A stretch of DNA of 64,000 bases from Lysobacter sp. ISL-50 (GCF_018612875.1 NZ_JAGGRI010000001.1:62001-126000), one strand, 5' to 3'. Shown: positions 39,199 to 49,720, counted from the first letter of the stretch. Notes: generated by a model from the sequence alone, not told the origin. A program made the numbers and translations.

Positions 39199-40806
39199 TC
39201 AGTCGCCGGCGGCCCGCGCCGTCTTCACTCGCTCCGACAACTCGTGCAGACCCGGCGCGGACGCATCGAGCGAACGCGCGGCCTGCAGCGCGGCGCGCGC
39301 GGCCTGCACCTCGCCCGCGCCCAGGCGCTCGTCGCCGACCGCGATCCAGCGCAGGGCCAGACGCGAAGCGGCTTCGCGCAGCGGCGCGCTGCCGCCTTCC
39401 AGGGTGCGGCGCGCGTCCAGGCATTCGCCGGCGCGACCCAGGCGGTTGCCGCTGAGTTCGCGTTCGAAGCAGCGCTTGGCGGTCGGCAGCAGACGCGCCA
39501 CGGCGGCGCGCACGGCCGGATTCTGCGGCGCGATGGCCTGCGCCGCGCGTAGTTTGTCGTAGGCGCTGTCGCCGGGCGGCGTCAGCAGGTCGCCGCGCTG
39601 TTCGGCGGCCGCGGCCTGCGCCAACAGGCGCTGCAAGGACTGGCGCTGCTTGCCCGGCGCCTCCTGGTCGAAGCGTTTGTGCGATTCGCGCGCGCGATCC
39701 AGATGCTGGCGCGCCAGCGCGATCGAGGGTGCGTTCACCGCGATCTCGCGCGCCTGCGCCAGCTCGGCCTCAGCCTGGACGAAGTCGAAATCGGCCGCCG
39801 ATCGCTCGGCGCGCGCGGCGTGGGCGTCGGCGATCGCGACCAGGCCGTTGCGCGCGGCGCCGTCGTCGGCGCGCACCGCGAGCAGGTCGCGATAAGCGGC
39901 CAGGGCGACGTCCAGGCGCTGCCGGCGCAGGGCCTGATCGGCGTCGCGGCGGCGGCGTTCGAGATGGCGCTCCAGCACGGTGAGGCTGTCGGGCAGGTCG
40001 GCATGGCCCGGATCGGCCTCCTGGGCGCGCTGGATGCCCTGCGCGCCGCGCACCAGTTCGCCGTTTTCCAGGGCCTGGCGCGCCTGTTGCAGCAGTTCGG
40101 CCAGGGTGTCGTCGCGGCCTTCCAGGGCGTCGTTGCGCTGCGGCTGCAGTTCCAGCACGCGCTGGTACAGCGGCAGGGCGGTGTCCGCCGCGCCGTCGAG
40201 GCGGCCTTGCTCGCGCGCGCTCGCCGCGGCGGCGACCATCCGGTCCAGGCCGGCGTGGGTGGCTTCGCGTTCGCGCAGGCGCTGCGCCAGGGTTTCGACC
40301 CGGTCGCGCGGGGTGGCCAGATCGCGGGCCAAGTCCAGGCGGCCGCGGGCGAATTCGAAATGGCCGCCGTCGATGGCCTGGCGCGCCTGTTGCAACGCGG
40401 CCTCGCCGGTGCGGGTCAGGCCGGTGCGGGCATCGCTGCGGTCGGGATCGAGCGCCAGCGCGGCTTCGTACAACTCGCGCGCGCCGCGGCCGTCGGGCGA
40501 GGTCAGGCGGCCTTCGGCCAGCGCTTGCGCGGCTTGCTCGCGCAGGCTCTGCAGGCGGGTGTCGGGCCACAGCCATTCCGACAGCGGTTGCCGCCAGACG
40601 ATCAACGCCGACAGCACCGCGAGCGCGGCGACCGCCAGGGCGATGCGGGTCCAGCGCTGGCGCCGGGCACGGTCGGTGGCGGGATCGCGGCGCGGCTCGT
40701 CGTCGAAATGCAGCGCGCTCCAATCGCCGGCGAGGGGTTCGATCCGCGCGGCGCCGGCGGCGTGCGTGGCGGAACCTTCGGGCGAGGACGGCGGGCGGGA
40801 TTTCAC
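39199..40806 (-). CDS. Membrane-anchored helical-repeat (TPR-like) protein
   Basis: Protein of 535 residues with a cytoplasmic N-terminus (~50 residues), one transmembrane helix (IALAVAALAVLSALIVW) and a long periplasmic array of TPR-like helix pairs (ARELYEAALALDPDRSDAR, LPLYQRVLELQPQRNDALEG, ALAAYRDLLAVRADDGAARN). The repeat type is clear; a function is not. It lies between a glycosyltransferase and relA, separated from each by more than 230 bases, so it is probably its own unit. Confidence 0.82.
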   Translation of the reverse strand: MKSRPPSSPEGSATHAAGAARIEPLAGDWSALHFDDEPRRDPATDRARRQRWTRIALAVAALAVLSALIVWRQPLSEWLWPDTRLQSLREQAAQALAEGRLTSPDGRGARELYEAALALDPDRSDARTGLTRTGEAALQQARQAIDGGHFEFARGRLDLARDLATPRDRVETLAQRLREREATHAGLDRMVAAAASAREQGRLDGAADTALPLYQRVLELQPQRNDALEGRDDTLAELLQQARQALENGELVRGAQGIQRAQEADPGHADLPDSLTVLERHLERRRRDADQALRRQRLDVALAAYRDLLAVRADDGAARNGLVAIADAHAARAERSAADFDFVQAEAELAQAREIAVNAPSIALARQHLDRARESHKRFDQEAPGKQRQSLQRLLAQAAAAEQRGDLLTPPGDSAYDKLRAAQAIAPQNPAVRAAVARLLPTAKRCFERELSGNRLGRAGECLDARRTLEGGSAPLREAASRLALRWIAVGDERLGAGEVQAARAALQAARSLDASAPGLHELSERVKTARAAGD

Positions 40807-40923
40807 GGCGACAGGATAGCGCTACGAGGATGACGGTCGTGCTGTTATTTTCGCCATGGCGTGCGAGCGCAGTGCGAAGGCGTAGCGCGATGAATGCCGG
40901 TGTGGGGTGCCGGGTGGGCTGAG

Positions 40924-41015
40924 CGAAAGGCATCGGGGCTGAAGGCCCCTCCCACAAGAGATTGCGAAAGCCGAGAAGTCTTTTGTAGGAGGGGCCTTCA
41001 GCCCCGACGCTTTTC
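40924..41015. repeat. REP-type inverted pair 2
   Basis: The core gcatcggggctgaaggcccc (40931-40956) and its inverted copy (40981-41014) have a 24-base spacer. They sit just downstream of relA and upstream of the TPR gene. The core differs from the other pairs by one inserted base in the loop (gaaggcccc). Confidence 0.88.
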
Positions 41016-41041
41016 GCCCCGCCACCGCGCCACACCCCACC

Positions 41042-43228
41042 TCAACTGCGCTGCGCGTACTCCACCCCCGGCAGCGACGACAGCTTGCCGAGCAGGCTCG
41101 ACAACTGCCCGTAATCGCCCACCCGCAAGCGCAGCCGCAGCCGCACCTGCGCGCCGTTGCGTTCGACATCGCTGCGGATGCTGATCACGTGCGCGTTGCC
41201 CTGGGCGATCACGTTGGTGACCTCCTTGAGCAGCCACTTGCGGTCCAGGGCCAGGACTTCAATGTCGACCTCATAGCCCGAGCCCTTGCGCCCCCACTCC
41301 ACCGGCAGCACCCGCTGCGGCTGGGCGGCGGCGAGTCGCTCGAACGCGCCGCAGCCGGGGCGATGCACGCTGACGCCGCGGCCGCGGGTGAGGTAACCGA
41401 CGATCGGCTCGCCCGGCAGCGGCTGGCAGCAGCGCGCCAGTTGCACCAGCAGGTTGCCCACGCCCTCGACGGTGAAATCGGTGGACTTGCCCGGCACTTT
41501 GCGCGGCGCCGGCGCGATGGTGGTGGTCGAGCCCGAAGCGGGCGCCGGCGGCGGCGCCGACATCGCCCGTTCGTGCTCCAGCAGGACCCGGCCGATCTGG
41601 TGCGGGCCGATGTCGCCGAGCGCGACCTGCACGTACAGATCGCCGTCGCCGGCCAGATTGAAGCGTTCGCGCGCCGGCGCCAGATCGGCGCCCAGCACGC
41701 CGAGCCGGCGCAGTTCCTTGTCCAGCAACTCGCGCCCGGCGGTTTCGTTGCGCGAGCGGTCGAGCTTGTGGAACCAGTTGCGCACCTTCTCGCGCGAGCG
41801 GTTGCTGGCCAGGAAACCGTTCGACGCCACCAGCCAGTCGCGGCGCGGCTCGCCGGTCTTGGCGGTCAGGATTTCCACCCGGTCGCCGGTGCGCAGCTTG
41901 TGATCCAGCGGCACGATGCGGCCGTCGATCTTGGCGCCGCGGCAGCGATGACCGACTTCGGTATGCACGTGATAGGCGAAATCCAGCGGCGTGGCGCCGG
42001 CCGGCAGATCGATCACCTCGCCCTTGGGCGTGAGCACGTAGACCCGGTCTTCGACCAGTTCGGTGTCCAGCTCGCTGGCCAGCGCCTCGTCGCCGCCCTG
42101 CCCGCCTTCGCTCTTGGCGTCGAGCAGGCGCCGCATCCAGGCGATCTTGCGGTCGAACGCGGCATCGGCGCTGTGGCTGCCGGCTTCCTTGTATTTCCAG
42201 TGCGCGGCCACGCCGAGCTCGGCCTGGCGATGCATCTCGTGGGTGCGGATCTGCACTTCCAGGGTCTTGCCTTCCGGCCCGACCACGGCGGTGTGCAGCG
42301 AGCGGTAGTCGTTGCGCTTGGGCCGGGCGATGTAGTCGTCGAACTCGCTCGGGATCGGCGTCCAGGTGGCGTGGACCACGCCGAGCGCTGCGTAGCACGC
42401 GCCCACGTCGTCCACCATCACCCGCACCGCGCGCAGGTCGTACAGCTCGCTGATCGGCGCGTCCTTGCGCTGCATCTTCTTCCAGATGCTGTAGATGTGC
42501 TTGGGCCGGCCCGCCACTTCGGCCTTGACGCCCTGCGCGGCCATGGCTTCGCGCAGGGTGCGCTTGACCTGCTCGATGTAGCGCTCGCGATCGCCGCGTT
42601 TTTCGTCGAGCAGGCGGGCGATCTTCTGATAGGTCTGCGGTTCCAGATAACGGAACGCCAGGTCTTCGAGTTCCCACTTGAGCTGCCAGATGCCCAGGCG
42701 GTTGGCCAGCGGCGCGTGGATGTCGCGGGTCAACGCCGCCAGCTCGCGCCGCGTCTCCGGCGCCAGGGCGTCGGCGTGGCGCATGCGCGCGAGCTGGCGC
42801 GCCAGCAGGATCGGCACCACGCGCAGGTCGCGCACGATCGCCAGCAGCAGCCGGCGCAGGCCCTCGGTGCCCGAGCGCCGGCTTTGTTCGGCATGCAGCG
42901 CCCAGACCTGGCCGGCGGCGCGCTGGCCGTCGAGCAAGGCCGCGACCACCGGATGTTCGCGCTCCAGGCCCGGGCCCAGGGCCGCGGCCCAGCCCGGATA
43001 GACATGCACGATCGCCGCGGCGACGGTGTCGCTGTCGGCGTCGAGCAAAGCCAGCGCGTCCAGGGTCGCGGCGACCACCGCCGGCGAATCCAGCGCGCCG
43101 GCGCCGGCCTCGGGCTTCAGCGCGGCCGCCGTCAGCGCCTTGCGCAAGGGTGCGGACAGGGCCGCCGCCGCGGGCAGCGCCAGCACGTCGGACAGGGGCG
43201 AATGGGACTGTGCGGGGGAAGCGTTCAC
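41042..43228 (-). CDS. relA: (p)ppGpp synthetase RelA
   Basis: Cytoplasmic, ribosome-linked stringent-response enzyme of 728 residues that makes (p)ppGpp from ATP and GTP or GDP. The N-terminal hydrolase-like domain lacks a clear HD motif, as in RelA rather than SpoT. The synthetase region has RLGIWQLKWELEDLAFRYLE, HIYSIWKKMQ, LYDLRAVRVMV, FDDYIARPKRNDYRSLHTAV and RTHEMHRQAELGVAAHWKYK. A TGS domain (VYVLTPKGEVIDLPAGATPL), a zinc-finger-like Cys/His region (RCCQPLPGEPIVGY) and an ACT domain follow. Length fits RelA (~744 in E. coli). The long open frame on the opposite strand is a shadow. Confidence 0.95.
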   Translation of the reverse strand: MNASPAQSHSPLSDVLALPAAAALSAPLRKALTAAALKPEAGAGALDSPAVVAATLDALALLDADSDTVAAAIVHVYPGWAAALGPGLEREHPVVAALLDGQRAAGQVWALHAEQSRRSGTEGLRRLLLAIVRDLRVVPILLARQLARMRHADALAPETRRELAALTRDIHAPLANRLGIWQLKWELEDLAFRYLEPQTYQKIARLLDEKRGDRERYIEQVKRTLREAMAAQGVKAEVAGRPKHIYSIWKKMQRKDAPISELYDLRAVRVMVDDVGACYAALGVVHATWTPIPSEFDDYIARPKRNDYRSLHTAVVGPEGKTLEVQIRTHEMHRQAELGVAAHWKYKEAGSHSADAAFDRKIAWMRRLLDAKSEGGQGGDEALASELDTELVEDRVYVLTPKGEVIDLPAGATPLDFAYHVHTEVGHRCRGAKIDGRIVPLDHKLRTGDRVEILTAKTGEPRRDWLVASNGFLASNRSREKVRNWFHKLDRSRNETAGRELLDKELRRLGVLGADLAPARERFNLAGDGDLYVQVALGDIGPHQIGRVLLEHERAMSAPPPAPASGSTTTIAPAPRKVPGKSTDFTVEGVGNLLVQLARCCQPLPGEPIVGYLTRGRGVSVHRPGCGAFERLAAAQPQRVLPVEWGRKGSGYEVDIEVLALDRKWLLKEVTNVIAQGNAHVISIRSDVERNGAQVRLRLRLRVGDYGQLSSLLGKLSSLPGVEYAQRS

Positions 43229-43431
43229 TGCGATGGGTCGGGTCGGTGTGCGTGCGGAGCCTGTGAGTCGGGGAACGGGCGGAACGGCGGCGGTGAATGG
43301 GCAACGCGGCGCCCATGGATGCGGGCGGCCGCGACGGCAGCCGCACCGCGGCTGCGCGGCGCGCGCGATACATCCAAGCGGGCGCGGCTAACGTCTACAC
43401 TAGCGAGCAACCGCCCCGAGGAACAGCACGA

Positions 43432-43956
43432 ATGTCCGCGATTCCCCCTACCGCGTTGCGCCGCCTGCCCACCGCCTTCGCGCTGGCCGCCTGCCTCGCC
43501 GCCGCCCTGGCCGCGCCGGCCGCGATGGCGCAGCAGAAGATCGAACAGCAAATGAGCGCCGAGCAGTTCAAGAACGCCGGCCTGACCAAGCTCAGCGACA
43601 CCGAGCTGAGCAACCTGAACGCCTGGCTCAACCATACCGTCGATGCCGAGACCAGCAAGGCCGCGGTCAAGGCCAAGGAAGAGTCCAAGCACGAGCGCAC
43701 CGGCTTCCTGTCGGTCGGCGCGTCCAAGGAGCCGGTCGTCGCGCGCCTCAACGGCAGCTTCACCGGTTTCAACCGCGGCCAGACTTACGTGCTCGACAAC
43801 GGCCAGGAATGGCGCCAGGAAGACAACGCCGACCTGCCGGGCGTGCGCACGCTGGAATCGCCGCAGGTGCGCATCACCCCGAGCATCATCGGCAACGCCT
43901 GGTACCTGTCGGTGCAGGGCTACAACACCCGCGCCAAGGTCAGCCGCGTCAAGTAA
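43432..43956 (+). CDS. Exported protein, paralogue 1 of a tandem pair
   Basis: Protein of 174 residues with a signal peptide (FALAACLAAALAAPAAMAQQ, cleavage near 33). A helical segment (MSAEQFKNAGLTKLSDTELS) is followed by a C-terminal beta domain (RLNGSFTGFNRGQTYVLDNG, NAWYLSVQGYN). The same plan recurs in the next gene, so the two are paralogues. No family name comes to mind; the C-terminal domain reads like a small SH3-like or OB-like barrel. ATG 43432 is chosen because the signal peptide begins there. The downstream gene is 72 bases away. Confidence 0.82.
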   Translation: MSAIPPTALRRLPTAFALAACLAAALAAPAAMAQQKIEQQMSAEQFKNAGLTKLSDTELSNLNAWLNHTVDAETSKAAVKAKEESKHERTGFLSVGASKEPVVARLNGSFTGFNRGQTYVLDNGQEWRQEDNADLPGVRTLESPQVRITPSIIGNAWYLSVQGYNTRAKVSRVK

Positions 43957-44028
43957 ACCGTCCCTGCTCCCGCGCGCGGCCTCGCGCGCGGGCCCCAACC
44001 GCTTGCACATCCCGCTTCGGAGTTCGTC

Positions 44029-44508
44029 ATGCGTGTGCTGTCTTCGTTGACCGTGGCCTTGTTGTTCGCGATCGCCCCCGCCGCCTTCGGCGCCGAGCGT
44101 CCCTACGTGCCGGTCGAACAACGCTTCACCGCCGAACAGCTCAAGGCCACCGGCCTGGACACGCTGTCGGCGCAGCAGTTGCAGGCCTTGAACGAGTTGT
44201 TGTCGCAAGACCAGAGCGTCGCGGTCACCGAAGCGGTCAAGCAGGTGCGCACCGAGCGCAAGGGCCTGCTCGATCGCGGCGACGTGGAACCGGTGACCAG
44301 TACTTTGAAGGGCGAATTCCGCGGCTGGTCCAGCGGCACCGTGCTGACCTTGGAAAACGGCCAGCGCTGGCGCGTGGTGGAAGGCTCGCTGTTCCTCGGC
44401 AAGTCGGTGCCGGCGCCGAAGATCACCATCCGTCCCGGCCTGATGGGCGGCTGGTACCTGGAAGCCGAAGGGCAGACGCCGAAGGCGAAGGTCAAGCGGC
44501 TGGATTGA
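44029..44508 (+). CDS. Exported protein, paralogue 2 of a tandem pair
   Basis: Protein of 159 residues with a signal peptide (VALLFAIAPAAFGA). It matches the preceding gene in FTAEQLKATGLDTLSAQQLQ and in the beta domain (LKGEFRGWSSGTVLTLENGQ, GGWYLEAEGQTPKAKV). It ends just before a strong hairpin terminator, so the two genes probably form one transcript. Periplasmic location is expected; function unknown. Confidence 0.82.
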   Translation: MRVLSSLTVALLFAIAPAAFGAERPYVPVEQRFTAEQLKATGLDTLSAQQLQALNELLSQDQSVAVTEAVKQVRTERKGLLDRGDVEPVTSTLKGEFRGWSSGTVLTLENGQRWRVVEGSLFLGKSVPAPKITIRPGLMGGWYLEAEGQTPKAKVKRLD

Positions 44509-44525
44509 GACCTGCGATCGGATGG

Positions 44526-44559
44526 AACGAAGGCGGCCTTGGCCGCCTTCGTTGTTTTT
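44526..44559 (+). terminator. Rho-independent terminator
   Basis: A perfect 13-bp stem (aacgaaggcggcc, loop tt, ggccgccttcgtt) is followed by gttttt. It ends the plus-strand paralogue pair and lies 146 bases before the convergent hrpA stop. Confidence 0.92.
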
Positions 44560-44674
44560 GTAGGAGGGGCTTCAGCCCCGATGCTCTCGGCTCAGATCGC
44601 TGCAGAACCATGAGCAAACAAGCTTCATCGCCGCGGATCGGAAAGCATCGGGGCTGAAGCCCCTCCCACAAAAA
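44556..44674. repeat. REP-type inverted pair 3
   Basis: Arms tgtaggaggggcttcagcc (44558 on) and gcatcggggctgaagcccct (44645 on) are in opposite orientation, about 60 bases apart, between the terminator and the hrpA stop. Confidence 0.88.
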
Positions 44675-44705
44675 CCCCTCGTGGCGCCCGCCGCCGGCGC
44701 CGGCC

Positions 44706-47700
44706 TCAACCACGCAAGCCCGCCAAGCGCTGCGCCAGCTTCTTCGGCGAGACGCCGCCGCGCACGCCCAGCTCCTGCGCGAACAACGACACCCGCAGTT
44801 CCTCGATGTCCCAGCGCAAGGCCTGCCAGCCTTCGCTGTCGTCCTCGCCGGCCGCGTTGGCCGCGTCCAGCGCATCGACGAAGGGCTTGATCTCCAGCAT
44901 CCGCGCCTGATCGCGCACCGGATCGCGCAGCGCGCGCTCGCTGCGCACCGACAAGGCCTTGAGATAGCGCGGGTACTCGGCCAGCGCGACGGTGGCGACA
45001 TCGCGCAGGAACCCCGGCGGCGTCAGCCGCGCCAGTTGCGCGCGCATGTCGTCGAGATTGCCGCTGGCCCAGCCCATCAGCGGCGATTCCAGGCGCGCGC
45101 GCACTTCGGCGACCGCGCTCAGGATCGCCTCGGCCTGGCGCAGGCGCTCCATCGCTTCGGGAAACAGCTTGCGCGCGACGGTGTCGCGGCGCAGTTCGAA
45201 CGCGGTCGGATCGCGCACCGCGACCAGTTCGGCGTCGTCGCCCAGCAGCGATTGCAGGGCGCCATCGACCAGATCCTCGCGCAGGCGGTCGCTGTCGCGC
45301 GGACGGTCGTGCGCGGCGGCGGTCTTCCCCGCACCGGTCTGCAAGGCGGCGATCTGCGCCGCGCGGGTCGGCGACAAGCGCTCCTTGCGCGGCGCGGCCG
45401 ACTCGATCGCCGCGTACAGCAGCCCGGTCTTGGCCTGGATCGGCAACTGCTTGCGCGATTGCTTGAGCTTCTCCGCCATCGCGATCGTCAGCAGCCTACG
45501 CACGCCGCGCGGATGCGCGCGCAACGCGGCCTCGCGCTCGGCATGCACGCGCAGCGACACGGTCTCGCCGTCGTCGTGCAAGGCCGGGAACGCCGGCACG
45601 CCGGCCGCGCCGGGCACCGACATCGGGATCGGCTGCTCCGGGAACGCGGTCAGGCCGCGCTGGCCCAGGCCGTCGGCGGCCTGCGCGGCGAAGGCGCGCG
45701 CGGCGCGTTCGCCGAACCGCGCGCGCAGTTCGTCCAGGTCGCGCGATTCGGCCAGCACCGCCGCCTCGCCCTGCTTGCCCTTGCCTTGCGGCGCATCGAG
45801 CAATCGCAGATTCATGCGCAGATGCGGCTCGATCGACGCCGCGTCGAAATCCGTCGGCGCGACCTCGGTGCCGCCGAGCTTGCGCAGGAAGCGCGCCAGC
45901 GTGCCGACCAGATCGTCGCCTTCGGAACTTGGATAGGCCTCGAAGAAGGCCTTGGCGAAATCCGGCGCCGGCACGAAGTTGCGCCGCAGCGTTTTCGGCA
46001 GCGACTTGATCAAGGCCGCGGCCTTGTCGGCGACGAAGCCCGGCGCCAGCCACGACAGCCGGGCCGGATCGAGCGCGTTGAGCAGATGCAGCGGCACCGC
46101 CAGGGTCATGCCGTCGTCCGGCGCGCCCGGTTCGAAGCGATAACTCACCGCCAGCCGCGCGTTGCCCAATTGCAGATACGGCGGGAAGCGCGCGGCCTCG
46201 CTTTCGCCGCCGATCATCAGATCGTCGCCGGACCATTCCAGCTTCGCCTTCTCATCGGCCGGCAATTTGTTGTACCAAGCGTCCAGCGCCTGCACGTTGT
46301 GCGCCTGCGCCGGCAAGCGGTCCAGGTACCACTGCGCCATCCATTCCTCATCCACCACCAGCCCGGCGCGGCGCTGCTTGGCTTCTTCTTCGTGCGCCTT
46401 GGCCAGGGTGGCGAGATTGCGCGGCAAGAACGCGGCGCGGGTGTTGATCTCGCCGGTCACCAGCGCGTCGCGGACGAAGATGACGCGGCTTTCTTCCGGG
46501 TACAGCGCGCCGTAATGGATCGGCCGCTTCGGCGCCAGCACCAGCCCGAACAGGCTGATCTGCTCGCTGCCGACCACGCGCCCCTGCGAACGCGCCCAGC
46601 GCGGATCGTGGTGACGCCGCGCCAGCAGATGCGGCAGTTCCTGGATCGCCCAGTCCGGCTCGATGCTGGCATTGGTCATCGACCACACCCGCTCGGTGTC
46701 GAGCAGGGTCGCCGACAGCACCCACGGCGGTGGCTTCTTGGCCAGCGGCGACCCCGGGAACAGTTGGAACTTGCGTCCGCGCGGGCCGTCGTAGAAGCCC
46801 TTGTCGGCGCGAAAACCGATCTGGGTCGGCAGGCCGGCGATCAGGGCGCGGTGCAGGGCGACGTAGTTGTCGGGACTTGGGACTCGGGACTCGGGACTCG
46901 CGGAAGCCGATGAGCGAGCGTTGCCGGGATCGCGGATCGCGGATCGTCCCGAGCCCGCTCTTGCGATTCCCGATTCCCGATTCCCGATTCCCGCCGTCGC
47001 CAGTCCCGCCACCCCAAACCCCAACTCCTCGCACAGCAACTTCAACTGCCGATGCAGCTCGCGCCACTCGCGCATGCGCAGGAAGCCGAGGAAGTGTTTC
47101 TCGCACCAGGCGCGCAGCTTGGACTGGGTGAGTTCCTCGTGCGCGTTCTGGTAGCCGTCCCACAGATTGAGGATGCCGACGAATTCCGAACGCGGATCGG
47201 CGAACAACGCATGCGCGGCGTCGGCCGCGCCGCGCTGGTCGGCCGGACGCTCGCGCGGGTCCTGGATGCCCAGGAAGGCGGCGATGGCGATCATCTCGCG
47301 CAGGCAGCCGTGGTCGTTGGCCGCGACCAGCATGCGCGCGAGCTTCACGTCCACCGGCAGGCGCGCCATGGTCCGGCCGATCGCGGTGAGTTTCTTGCCT
47401 TCGTCCACCGCGCCCAGTTCGGCCAACTGCTGCCAGCCGTCGGCGACGGCGCGGCTGTCGGGCGGCTCCAGGAACGGGAAGTCCTCGATATGGCCCAGGC
47501 CCAGCGAGAGCATGCGCAGGATCACCCCGGCCAGCGCGGCGCGGCGGATTTCCGGGTCGGTGTAGCGCGCGCGCGATTCGAAATCCGCCTCGCTGTACAA
47601 GCGATAGCAGGTGCCTTCGCTGATGCGGCCGCAGCGGCCCTTGCGCTGGTCGGCGCTGGCCTGGCTGATCGGTTCGATGTGCAGGCGGTCGAGCTTGCCG

Positions 47701-48935
47701 CGCGGGCTGTAGCGCTTGACCCGCGCCAGGCCCGGATCGACCACGTAGCGGATGCGCGGCACCGTCAGCGAGGTTTCGGCGACGTTGGTGGCCAGCACGA
47801 TGCGGCGCTTGGGGCCGGGATTGAATACCCGGTCCTGATCGCGCACCGACAGCCGCGCGTACAGCGGCAGCACTTCGGTCTCGCGGTATTTGCGCCGTTC
47901 CAGCGCCTGGTGCGCGTCGCGGATCTCGCGCTCGCCGGACAGGAAGATCAGCACGTCGCCGCGCCCGATTCCAGTGGAATCGACCTCGCGGGTGATTTCG
48001 TCGCAGGCCGCGACGATGCCGTCGTTAACGCTGCGCGCGGGACTCGGGACGCGGGACTCGGGACTCGAAGAGCCACGACCGCTTTCCACGAGTCCCGAGT
48101 CCCGAGTCCCGAGTCCCGCAGCCTCGTCCAACGGACGATACCGCACCGACACCGGATACCCGCGCCCTTCCACGTTGACCACCGGCGCATCGTCGAAATG
48201 CGCGGCGAAGCGATCGGTGTCGATGGTCGCCGAGGTCACGATGACCTTCAGGTCGGGCCGCTTCTTCAGCAACTGCTTCAGATAGCCGAGCAGGAAGTCG
48301 ATGTTGAGGCTGCGCTCGTGCGCTTCGTCGATCAGGATGGTGTCGTAGGCCGACAGCCAGCGGTCGGACTGGATTTCCGCCAGCAGGATGCCGTCGGTCA
48401 TGAACTTCACCGCGGTGCGCTCGCCGACGTTGTCGTTGAAACGCACCTGGTAGCCGACGGTTTCGCCGATCTGGGTGTTGAGTTCCTCCGCCACGCGCCG
48501 CGCCACCGCGCGCGCGGCGATGCGGCGCGGCTGGGTGCAGCCGATCATGCCGGCGGCGCCGCGGCCGGCGGCCAGGCACAGCTTCGGCAACTGGGTGGTC
48601 TTGCCCGAACCGGTTTCGCCCGCGATCACCACCACCGGATGCTTGCGGATCAATTCGACGATGCGATCGCCTTCGGCCGCGATCGGCAAAGCCGGGTCCA
48701 CCGGCGCGCGCGGCAGCGACTTCGCGCGCGCTTCGCGCTGCGCGACGGAGGCGGCCAATGCCTGCGCGAACGCGGCCTGCGCCTTGTCGTCGCCGGGCTT
48801 GCCGCTCCAGCGCGACCACAGGCCGTGCAGACGGCCGCGGTCGCGGCTAAGCGCACCATCGATGGCGCGCCGCGCCTGCCGTAACGCGGCGCTTGCCTCG
48901 GCGTGATCAGACTGTTGGGTATGGCTGGTATTCAT
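44706..48935 (-). CDS. hrpA: ATP-dependent RNA helicase HrpA with two repeat-derived insertions
   Basis: DEAH-box helicase of 1409 residues, about 100 longer than E. coli HrpA. Walker A is [17 protein letters not shown] (~104), motif II is [10 protein letters not shown], motif III is VIVTSATID, and motif VI lies in [17 protein letters not shown]. The HA2/OB regions and the long HrpA C-terminal domain follow. HrpA rescues stalled ribosomes and processes fimbrial mRNA in E. coli. Two segments are not helicase-like: residues ~272-300 ([16 protein letters not shown]) and ~642-690 ([26 protein letters not shown]). Both are read-through of tandem heptamer repeats and sit in linkers. The frame is intact, so the gene is probably functional. 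Confidence 0.95.
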   Translation of the reverse strand: MNTSHTQQSDHAEASAALRQARRAIDGALSRDRGRLHGLWSRWSGKPGDDKAQAAFAQALAASVAQREARAKSLPRAPVDPALPIAAEGDRIVELIRKHPVVVIAGETGSGKTTQLPKLCLAAGRGAAGMIGCTQPRRIAARAVARRVAEELNTQIGETVGYQVRFNDNVGERTAVKFMTDGILLAEIQSDRWLSAYDTILIDEAHERSLNIDFLLGYLKQLLKKRPDLKVIVTSATIDTDRFAAHFDDAPVVNVEGRGYPVSVRYRPLDEAAGLGTRDSGLVESGRGSSSPESRVPSPARSVNDGIVAACDEITREVDSTGIGRGDVLIFLSGEREIRDAHQALERRKYRETEVLPLYARLSVRDQDRVFNPGPKRRIVLATNVAETSLTVPRIRYVVDPGLARVKRYSPRGKLDRLHIEPISQASADQRKGRCGRISEGTCYRLYSEADFESRARYTDPEIRRAALAGVILRMLSLGLGHIEDFPFLEPPDSRAVADGWQQLAELGAVDEGKKLTAIGRTMARLPVDVKLARMLVAANDHGCLREMIAIAAFLGIQDPRERPADQRGAADAAHALFADPRSEFVGILNLWDGYQNAHEELTQSKLRAWCEKHFLGFLRMREWRELHRQLKLLCEELGFGVAGLATAGIGNRESGIARAGSGRSAIRDPGNARSSASASPESRVPSPDNYVALHRALIAGLPTQIGFRADKGFYDGPRGRKFQLFPGSPLAKKPPPWVLSATLLDTERVWSMTNASIEPDWAIQELPHLLARRHHDPRWARSQGRVVGSEQISLFGLVLAPKRPIHYGALYPEESRVIFVRDALVTGEINTRAAFLPRNLATLAKAHEEEAKQRRAGLVVDEEWMAQWYLDRLPAQAHNVQALDAWYNKLPADEKAKLEWSGDDLMIGGESEAARFPPYLQLGNARLAVSYRFEPGAPDDGMTLAVPLHLLNALDPARLSWLAPGFVADKAAALIKSLPKTLRRNFVPAPDFAKAFFEAYPSSEGDDLVGTLARFLRKLGGTEVAPTDFDAASIEPHLRMNLRLLDAPQGKGKQGEAAVLAESRDLDELRARFGERAARAFAAQAADGLGQRGLTAFPEQPIPMSVPGAAGVPAFPALHDDGETVSLRVHAEREAALRAHPRGVRRLLTIAMAEKLKQSRKQLPIQAKTGLLYAAIESAAPRKERLSPTRAAQIAALQTGAGKTAAAHDRPRDSDRLREDLVDGALQSLLGDDAELVAVRDPTAFELRRDTVARKLFPEAMERLRQAEAILSAVAEVRARLESPLMGWASGNLDDMRAQLARLTPPGFLRDVATVALAEYPRYLKALSVRSERALRDPVRDQARMLEIKPFVDALDAANAAGEDDSEGWQALRWDIEELRVSLFAQELGVRGGVSPKKLAQRLAGLRG
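46870..46995. repeat. Heptamer-repeat element 2 inside hrpA
   Basis: Tandem gggactc units (46871-46900), gatcgcg units (46928-46945) and gattccc units (46965-46993) lie in one ~125-base block. All are read in frame by hrpA as heptapeptide-like repeats. Confidence 0.88.
48039..48118. repeat. Heptamer-repeat hairpin element 1 inside hrpA
   Basis: Tandem gggactc units (48039-48067, one unit shortened) face tandem gagtccc units (48089-48118) across a 21-base loop, giving a hairpin of about 29 bp. hrpA reads through it as GLGTRDSGL ... ESRVPSP between the two RecA-like domains. Confidence 0.9.
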
Positions 48936-49093
48936 CGATAGATCGTTTGCATCGCAGCGCTAGGAACAAACCATTTCACATCGGCGGCGACAGCGCCTAT
49001 TGTCGCCGCAAGTTCCGGAAAAACTGTTCCGGCACAAGCTCAAAATTCCAGCTTCAAATCCACAGAACCCCCGCAATGGAGAAGGAGTCGCAC

Positions 49094-49663
49094 ATGGCCA
49101 AGTCCACCAAGCCCGTCAAGACCAAACCCGGCAAGTCCAAGGCGCCGGTCACTCCGGCGGCGTCACCGGCCGCCGGCGACGGCGCGCCCTCGATCGATAT
49201 CGGGATCTCGACCGCCGACCGCAAGAAGATCGCCGAAGGTCTGTCGCGCTTCCTGGCCGACAGCTACACCCTGTACCTGAAGACCCACAACTTCCATTGG
49301 AACGTGACCGGGCCAATGTTCAACAGCCTGCACGTCATGTTCGAGACCCAGTACACCGAGCAGTGGACCGCGCTGGACGAGATCGCCGAGCGCATCCGCG
49401 CGCTGGGCTTCAACGCGCCGGGTTCCTATGCCGAGTTCGTGCGCCTGAGCTCGATTCCGGAAGAGCCGGGCCTGACCGACGCCGCCGACTGGCACGAAAT
49501 GGTTCGCCAGCTGGTGGTGGGCAACGAAGCGGTGTGCCGCACCGCGCGCAAGGTACTCGACCAGGCCGACGACGTCGATGACGCGCCGACCGAAGACCTG
49601 CTGACCCAGCGTCTGCAGACCCACGAGAAGTATGCGTGGATGCTGCGTTCGCTGCTGCAGTGA
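49094..49663 (+). CDS. dps: Dps-family ferritin-like DNA-binding protein
   Basis: Protein of 189 residues that forms 12-mer iron-storing shells and protects DNA from oxidative damage. The Lys-rich N-terminal tail ([18 protein letters not shown]) fits DNA binding. The ferroxidase region is clear: [20 protein letters not shown], then [23 protein letters not shown] 49094 follows the ribosome site GGAGAAGGAG; another ATG 18 bases upstream (49076) is less well placed. It is divergent from hrpA and followed by a terminator. Confidence 0.94.
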   Translation: MAKSTKPVKTKPGKSKAPVTPAASPAAGDGAPSIDIGISTADRKKIAEGLSRFLADSYTLYLKTHNFHWNVTGPMFNSLHVMFETQYTEQWTALDEIAERIRALGFNAPGSYAEFVRLSSIPEEPGLTDAADWHEMVRQLVVGNEAVCRTARKVLDQADDVDDAPTEDLLTQRLQTHEKYAWMLRSLLQ

Positions 49664-49720
49664 TCGCCCGCGCAGTTCAGCCGGCGATGCGCTGAGCGCG
49701 ACGCCGGCCGGTTCGATCCG

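Noticed and set aside
41189-43555. 788-codon plus-strand frame opposite relA
   Set aside because: The minus strand encodes an unmistakable RelA; the plus product is His/Gln/Ala-rich with no family features.
46870-48118. CRISPR or microsatellite causing a broken hrpA
   Set aside because: The repeats have no spacers and the helicase frame continues through both blocks to a normal C-terminus.
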